Origin: an uncultured Collinsella sp.
GTDB lineage: Bacteria > Actinomycetota > Coriobacteriia > Coriobacteriales > Coriobacteriaceae
Direction of reading: 5' to 3'
NCBI GenBank assembly: GCA_900547345.1
Contig: URGG01000108.1
Location: forward strand, 1 to 5,405
Length of the DNA stretch: 5,405 nt
Positions 4,434 to 5,405 of this stretch are shown one piece after another. The translations under genes were made by a program, and so were the position numbers. Numbering within the stretch: position 1 is the first letter of the stretch; each line of letters opens with the position of its first letter. A model generated the notes under the pieces. The model saw only the letters and a list, made by a program, of their open reading frames with translations, was not told the origin of the DNA and made no database searches.

Positions 4434-5405
4434 ATGTTCGACAAAGTGCTCATCGCCAACCGCGGCGAAGTCGCGGTCCGTGTTATCCGCGCGTGCCGCG
4501 ATATGGGCATCAAGACCGTCGCCGTTTATTCCACGACCGATGCGGACGCGTTGCACGTGCAGCTTGCCGACGAGGCGTATTGCATCGGCGGCCCGCGTCT
4601 TGCCGAGAGCTACCTCAACGACGATGCCGTGCTCACCTGTGCCGTAAAGTCGGGAGCTAAGGCAATTCATCCCGGCTATGGCTTTTTCTCCGAGAAGGCG
4701 AGCTTCGTGCGAGACTGCGACAAGTATGGCCTGGCGTTTGTCGGTCCTTCGGCCGAGGTGATCGACAGCATGGGCGACAAGGACGCCGCACGTCGAACGG
4801 CTGCCGCGGCGGGCGTGCCCATCGTTCCGGGCTGCGATTTGCTCAAAAGCCCCGAGGAGGCAACGGCCGAGGCCGAACGCATTGGCTGCCCCGTGCTTAT
4901 TAAGGCGCGTGCCGGGGGTGGCGGTCGCGGCATTCGCAAGGTCGAGCGCGTGGAAGATGCGGCAAAGGCGTTTATCGAGGCGCGTGCCGAGGGCGAGGCC
5001 GTTTTTGGCGACGGCGAGTGCTACATGGAGAAGTTTGTCGCGCCGGCGCACCACGTCGAGGTGCAGATTATGGCCGATAAGCAGGGCCATGTGTTTTCGC
5101 TTGGCGAGCGTGAGTGCTCGGTGCAGCGCCGCAACCAAAAGCTGATCGAGGAGAGCCCCGCGCCGTGCCTCGACGGACACGACGACATTCGTGCTCGCAT
5201 GCACAAGGCAGCGCGTGACCTGGCTCGTGCCGTCGGCTACGAAGGAGCCGGTACCATCGAGTTCCTGTATTCGGACGACGGCAATTTCTACTTTATGGAA
5301 ATGAACACGCGCTTGCAGGTGGAGCATCCGGTTACGGAGTTTGTGACCGATACCGACCTGGTCAAGTGGCAGGTGGGCGGGGGAGCGGGCGGCACGGCCG
5401 AGCGC
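4434..5405 (+). CDS. accC: Biotin carboxylase subunit of acetyl-CoA carboxylase (3' end beyond the window)
   Basis: AccC uses ATP and bicarbonate to carboxylate the biotin on AccB. The window holds 324 codons of an expected ~449. Visible parts are the biotin carboxylase N-domain (MFDKVLIANRGEVAVRVIRA, HPGYGFFSE at 79-87) and most of the ATP-grasp domain. Lys116 (MGDK), Lys157 (VLIKA), the GGGGRG loop (161-166), Glu199-Lys200 (YMEK), His207, Lys236 (QRRNQK), Glu276 (GTIEFL), Glu289, Asn291 and Arg293 (MEMNTRLQVEHP) match E. coli K116, K159, E201, H209, K238, E276, E288, N290 and R292. ATG 4434 follows AGGGAAG (4422-4428) by 5 nt. The last ~10 codons, from 5376 on, read GGGAGGTAER where the family has RIAAG-like sequence, which is odd (see findings). 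The first 310 residues are unambiguous. Propionyl- or pyruvate-carboxylase relatives share this domain, but the accB/fab context points to AccC. Confidence 0.95.
   Translation, partial: MFDKVLIANRGEVAVRVIRACRDMGIKTVAVYSTTDADALHVQLADEAYCIGGPRLAESYLNDDAVLTCAVKSGAKAIHPGYGFFSEKASFVRDCDKYGLAFVGPSAEVIDSMGDKDAARRTAAAAGVPIVPGCDLLKSPEEATAEAERIGCPVLIKARAGGGGRGIRKVERVEDAAKAFIEARAEGEAVFGDGECYMEKFVAPAHHVEVQIMADKQGHVFSLGERECSVQRRNQKLIEESPAPCLDGHDDIRARMHKAARDLARAVGYEGAGTIEFLYSDDGNFYFMEMNTRLQVEHPVTEFVTDTDLVKWQVGGGAGGTAER

Noticed and set aside
2582..4513. A 643-codon minus-strand open frame antisense to fabF, accB and fabZ
   Set aside because: It lies fully opposite three well-supported genes and is rich in Arg, His, Gly and Ala. 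That is what the reverse complement of GC-rich, third-position-biased codons gives. No domain is recognisable and it crosses several gene boundaries.
4407..5327. A 306-codon minus-strand open frame opposite accC
   Set aside because: Same explanation: a shadow of accC in high-GC DNA with no recognisable motif.

Overview
The window holds two blocks of DNA that do not obviously belong together, joined inside one open reading frame at about 731-740. The left block (1-~733) carries a minus-strand pentapeptide-repeat protein gene that runs off the left edge, a compact intergenic region with two back-to-back sigma70/sigmaA-type promoters, and the plus-strand promoter, ribosome binding site and first ~23 codons of a 6-phosphofructokinase gene. 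The right block (~734-5405) is a type II fatty-acid synthesis and acetyl-CoA carboxylase cluster, all on the plus strand, in the order fabD (5' truncated), fabG, fabF, accB, fabZ, accC (runs off the right edge).

The right block resembles DNA of a high-GC, Gram-positive-type bacterium. The order fabD-fabG-fabF-accB-fabZ-accC matches the classic streptococcal/lactococcal fab-acc cluster. The high GC, near-exclusive GAG for Glu and general protein style suggest an actinobacterial gut lineage such as Coriobacteriia (Collinsella/Olsenella-like); this assignment is inference from memory, not a search. The left block has different codon habits (by hand count 8 GAA to 4 GAG for Glu and no CTC among 17 Leu codons in the pentapeptide gene, against 1 GAA to 14 GAG in the fabD part) and near-consensus promoters. 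It could come from a Clostridia-type gut Firmicute.

Functionally the right block is coherent. AccB and AccC are two of the acetyl-CoA carboxylase parts that make malonyl-CoA, FabD moves malonate to acyl carrier protein, FabF condenses, FabG reduces the ketone, and FabZ dehydrates. Genes are tightly packed: gaps are about 30 nt (fabD-fabG), 39 nt (fabG-fabF), 3 nt (fabF-accB), 3 nt (accB-fabZ) and 10 nt (fabZ-accC), so one operon is likely. The final enoyl reductase, FabH, ACP and the carboxyltransferase subunits (accD/accA) are not in the window.

The key anomaly is the in-frame fusion of a phosphofructokinase N-terminus to FabD lacking its first ~80 residues. The simplest explanation is a chimeric assembly or a deletion/recombination junction. 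If it is real DNA, it has placed the fatty-acid genes under a phosphofructokinase promoter while probably destroying FabD. A second, weaker oddity is the last ~10 codons of accC, which depart from the conserved family sequence. I found no RNA genes, insertion sequences, CRISPR arrays or convincing terminators, and no undescribed multi-gene system.
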